The notes beneath the pieces are model-generated. The model had not been told where the DNA came from, did not search any database, and saw only the letters and a list, made by a program, of their open reading frames with translations. A stretch of 64,000 nt of DNA. Origin: Streptomyces griseoviridis. GTDB lineage: Bacteria; Actinomycetota; Actinomycetes; Streptomycetales; Streptomycetaceae. Of this stretch, positions 61,318-64,000 are shown piece by piece (the stretch's first letter is position 1; every line of letters starts with the position of its first letter). Made by a program: the position numbers and the translations under genes. The stretch is from assembly GCA_014649155.1 (NCBI GenBank), contig BMSM01000022.1, forward strand, positions 50,799 through 114,798, in the 5' to 3' direction.

Positions 61318-61875
61318 ATGAGCGGCGACGAGTCGACCACCCGTGAGCAGAGCGGACGCCCGGCGGCCGGCGGGGAGCGCGCGGACCTGCTGGAGGCACT
61401 GGCCAAACAGCGGCACTTCCTGCGCTTCACGACCCGTGACCTCGACGACGAGCAGGCCCGCTCGCGCACCACGGCCGGCGAATTGTGCCTGGGCGGCCTG
61501 ATCAAGCACGTCACGGAGGTCGAGCGGGGCTGGGGGGACTTCGTCCTCGACGGCCCCTCGGCCCTGCCGGACTTCACGCAGATGACCGAGGACGACTGGG
61601 CGCGGCGCGAGAACGGGTTCCGGCTGCTGCCCGAGGAGACGCTGGCCGGTGTGCTGGCCGACTACGCGGACGTGGCCCGGCGGACCGACGAGCTGGTGGC
61701 CACCGTGCCCGACCTGGACGCCTCGTGGCCGCTGCCCAAGGCGCCGTGGTTCGAGGCGGACGCGCGGTGGTCGGTCCGCCGGGTCGTACTGCACATCGTC
61801 GCCGAGACCGCCCAGCACGCCGGTCACGCCGACATCATCCGGGAGTCCCTCGACGGCGCGAAGAGCATGGGGTAG
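61318..61875 (+). CDS. DinB/DUF664 family protein
   Basis: A 185-residue four-helix DinB-like protein: LLEALAKQRHFLRFTTRDLDDEQ, GGLIKHVTEVERGWGDFVL, and WSVRRVVLHIVAETAQHAGHADIIRE, which supply the three metal-binding His (LIKH, VLHI, QHAGH). Actinobacterial members include mycothiol-dependent transferases. GGAAGG precedes the ATG. It converges on the MBL-fold gene with only nine bases between them. Confidence 0.85.
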   Translation: MSGDESTTREQSGRPAAGGERADLLEALAKQRHFLRFTTRDLDDEQARSRTTAGELCLGGLIKHVTEVERGWGDFVLDGPSALPDFTQMTEDDWARRENGFRLLPEETLAGVLADYADVARRTDELVATVPDLDASWPLPKAPWFEADARWSVRRVVLHIVAETAQHAGHADIIRESLDGAKSMG

Positions 61876-61884
61876 GACACCGGC

Positions 61885-62715
61885 TCAGGACACGCGGCCC
61901 CGGGGTTCCACGCGCGCGTGCTGTCCCCGGGCGCAGTGCACGATCCGGTCCCGCAGGCCCAGCCGGCCGGCCTCGGCGAGGAAGTCGTCGAGGGGGGAGC
62001 GGAAGACGGAATAGTCGTCGTGGTGCACGGGCAGCACCCGGCGGTAGCCGAGCCGGCGGGCGAGTTCCGCGCCCTGGACGCCGTCCATGGTCACGACGAA
62101 GCCGCCGGGCAGCCGGGTGCCGCCCAGGTGGAGCACGGCCAGCTCGGCGCCGGGGAAGCGGCGGGCGATCTCGTCCAGGCCGTCGTACAGGAGGGTGTCG
62201 CCGGAGAGGTAGACCCGCAGCGCGACCGGTCCGCCGCGCGGCCCGAACTCGAGCATGCTGCCCATCACCGGCGGCAGCAGACGGCTGAGCACCGGCCGCA
62301 GCGCGTGCCGGCCCGGCAGGGCGGTGATCCTGACCTGGGACCGGCCGCGGGTGAAGGTGCAGCTCTCCCAGGTCCGCAGGCCGCCGGCCCGGCCGTACCC
62401 CTGCCAGGTGCGCAGGTGCCGGGCGGCGTGCGGGGTGGTGACGACGGGCACCGAGCGGTCCAGTCCCCGTCTGGCCCGCCGGTCCCAGTGGTCGCCGTGC
62501 AGGTGGGAGAGGACGACGGCGTCCAGCGGCGGCAGCTCGGCCACGTCCAGGGCCGGTTCGGTCAGCCGGCGGCTCACCAGCCCGTACCCCAGGTGCGCGC
62601 GTTCACCTCGGTGCAGGAAGTTGGGATCGGTGAGCAGGGTGAGATCGCCGTGGCGCAGGAGCACCGTCGCGTTGCCGATGAAGTGCACGTCGAGCGGGTC
62701 GTCACAGGCGGCCAT
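61885..62715 (-). CDS. MBL-fold metallo-hydrolase (UlaG-like)
   Basis: A 276-residue metallo-beta-lactamase-fold enzyme: FIGNATVLLRHGDLTLLTDP, metal motif LSHLHGDHWD (H-x-H-x-D-H), VYLSGDT, and a late His in LPVHHDDYSVF. It resembles UlaG/RomA-type hydrolases acting on phosphoesters or lactones; substrate is unknown. The ATG at 62715 follows GAGGA. Confidence 0.88.
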   Translation of the reverse strand: MAACDDPLDVHFIGNATVLLRHGDLTLLTDPNFLHRGERAHLGYGLVSRRLTEPALDVAELPPLDAVVLSHLHGDHWDRRARRGLDRSVPVVTTPHAARHLRTWQGYGRAGGLRTWESCTFTRGRSQVRITALPGRHALRPVLSRLLPPVMGSMLEFGPRGGPVALRVYLSGDTLLYDGLDEIARRFPGAELAVLHLGGTRLPGGFVVTMDGVQGAELARRLGYRRVLPVHHDDYSVFRSPLDDFLAEAGRLGLRDRIVHCARGQHARVEPRGRVS

Positions 62716-63022
62716 GGTGGTCCTCACCCGTCGGGGGCCGTGCCCGGGGGGACGGCCCGGGGATGTGCGGTGCGGGTACGGGGATGCTGCGGGGGCCCGT
62801 ACGGAGTACCCGGTGCGCGGAGGCTCACGCGCGGGGTGCTCCGCCGGGGACGGCCGTTTCCCGGAGCGCGGGAACTCGAAAGGGTGGTCCGCGTGGCCAT
62901 TCGGCGCAACGCCGATCCGCGGGGACGACGGGGTGGATTAACTTCCTCGCGACCGGTTACGCACCGCCTGTCCGCAGCGCACCCCACCGGACGCCGCGTC
63001 CGTGGCCCCGACGAGGATCGTG
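62716..63022. other. Divergent intergenic stretch, 307 bp, no gene seen
   Basis: It separates the divergent MBL-fold and ctaD genes and presumably holds both promoters; no recognisable site stands out. Confidence 0.5.
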
Positions 63023-64000
63023 ATGGCGACTCACACGACTGAACCCCTCTCCCCCGTTCCGGCCGCGGAAGGACGCCGCGGCCGGGGCCGGGTGATCGTG
63101 TCCTGGCTGACCACCACCGACCACAAGAAGATCGGGCACCTGTACCTGATCACCTCGTTCTGCTTCTTCCTCGTCGGGGGGCTGCTGGCGATGGTGATCC
63201 GGGCGGAGCTGGCCCGGCCGGGGCTGCAGATCGTCTCCAGCGAGCAGTACAACCAGGCGTTCACGATGCACGGCACGATCATGCTGCTGCTGTTCGCGAC
63301 GCCGACCTTCGCCGGGTTCGCCAACGCGATCATGCCGTTGCAGATCGGCTCCCCGGACGTCGCCTTCCCCCGGCTCAACATGTTCTCGTACTGGCTGTTC
63401 GCCTTCGGCGGGCTCATCGTGCTGGCCAGTTTCCTGACCCCGCAGGGCGCCGCCGACTACGGCTGGACCGCGTACACGCCGCTCAGCGGGTCCATCCGTT
63501 CCAACTTCGTCGGCGCCGACCTGTGGATCATGGGGCTGGGGCTGTCCGGGTTCGGCACGATCCTCGGCGCGGTCAACTTCATCACCACGATCATCTGCAT
63601 GCGGGCGCCGGGCATGACCATGTTCCGGATGCCGATCTTCACCTGGAACGTGCTGCTCACCTCGGTGCTGGTGCTGCTGGCCTTCCCGGTGCTGGCGGCG
63701 GCCCTGCTGGTGCTGGAGGCCGACCGGCGGTTCGGGGCGCAGGTCTTCGGCGCCGAGAACGGCGGGGCGATCCTGTGGCAGCACCTGTTCTGGTTCTTCG
63801 GCCATCCCGAGGTGTACATCCTGGCGCTGCCGTTCTTCGGCGTGGTCAGCGAGATCATCCCCGTTTTCTCACGCAAACCGATCTTCGGATACATGGGGCT
63901 GATCGGCGCGACCATCGCCATCACCGGGCTGTCGGTGACCGTGTGGGCGCACCACATGTTCGCGACCGGGGCGGTGCTGCTGCCGTTCTTCTCCTTCATG
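63023..64000 (+). CDS. ctaD: Cytochrome c oxidase subunit I (aa3-type), 5' part
   Basis: The first 326 codons of CtaD; the gene runs past the right edge (full length is about 560-580). Visible: TDHKKIGHLYLITS, the heme-ligand His in FTMHGTIMLLLF, then HLFWFFGHPEVYILALP with the CuB His and cross-linked Tyr, and VWAHHMFATG with the two other CuB His. It is the proton-pumping terminal oxidase core. No ctaC lies upstream, so it may be an extra copy outside the main qcr-cta cluster. GAGGAT precedes the ATG. Confidence 0.95.
   Translation, partial: MATHTTEPLSPVPAAEGRRGRGRVIVSWLTTTDHKKIGHLYLITSFCFFLVGGLLAMVIRAELARPGLQIVSSEQYNQAFTMHGTIMLLLFATPTFAGFANAIMPLQIGSPDVAFPRLNMFSYWLFAFGGLIVLASFLTPQGAADYGWTAYTPLSGSIRSNFVGADLWIMGLGLSGFGTILGAVNFITTIICMRAPGMTMFRMPIFTWNVLLTSVLVLLAFPVLAAALLVLEADRRFGAQVFGAENGGAILWQHLFWFFGHPEVYILALPFFGVVSEIIPVFSRKPIFGYMGLIGATIAITGLSVTVWAHHMFATGAVLLPFFSFM

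Overview
The window is high-GC, double-stranded actinobacterial chromosome, almost certainly from a Streptomyces species. The evidence is codon use with G or C in nearly every third position, frequent GTG starts, ATGA/GTGA overlaps between co-transcribed genes, and a dnaK-grpE-dnaJ-hspR operon with HAIR operators. Typical Streptomyces families (DUF2617, DUF3152, DUF4232, DUF7848) are also present. Protein assignments come from reading sequence motifs; no database search was run.

Positions 1-24.9 kb are conserved core. They hold the start of a probable membrane polyamine aminopropyltransferase, DUF2617, two small membrane proteins, a PLP aminotransferase, a YbjN-like protein, clpB with its HAIR operator, and a PPOX/F420-type flavoprotein. 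Next come three paralogous LuxR-type regulators, divergent from a tiny secreted peptide and a Rieske-like protein that has lost both histidine ligands. An orphan sugar-binding lipoprotein, a secreted PA14/FnIII protein, the dnaK-grpE-dnaJ-hspR operon, an EtfD-like Fe-S oxidoreductase, a Yip1 protein bordered by a MITE, a phosphoribosyltransferase, dcd and a zinc ribbon follow.

Positions 24.9-47.4 kb are an accessory island in the 3' end of a tRNA-Gly(CCC) gene. Three copies of the tRNA 3' end, each followed by a hairpin, lie at 24959, 44365 and 47335. This indicates at least two successive integrations. Both integrases are wrecked: one is only a C-terminal fragment, the other has an internal deletion and is joined to an IS5 remnant. 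Cargo of the first element includes a TPR regulator/YdcF/WbqC operon, a divergent three-gene operon with a resolvase-like protein and DUF7848, a second MurF, and a MurC interrupted by one TAG codon. It also carries an OLD-family ATPase/TOPRIM nuclease divergent from a two-gene unit encoding a ~1,950-residue NTPase and a protein with a C-terminal HEPN-like motif. The last three genes are the best candidate for an undescribed, probably antiphage, system. The second element carries an enoyl-CoA hydratase homologue and an HxlR regulator between two inverted IS5 remnants.

Positions 47.4-64 kb return to chromosome-like content. They hold an alpha/beta hydrolase and TetR pair with two operator palindromes, an ArsR/CDF metal-resistance pair, and an AfsQ1-like two-component system with a lipoprotein. 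A DUF3152 zinc-protease-like protein, a lipoprotein/adaptor/MacB-type ABC export operon, a DUF4232 protein, a DinB-like protein, an MBL-fold hydrolase and the 5' part of ctaD (cut by the window edge) complete it.
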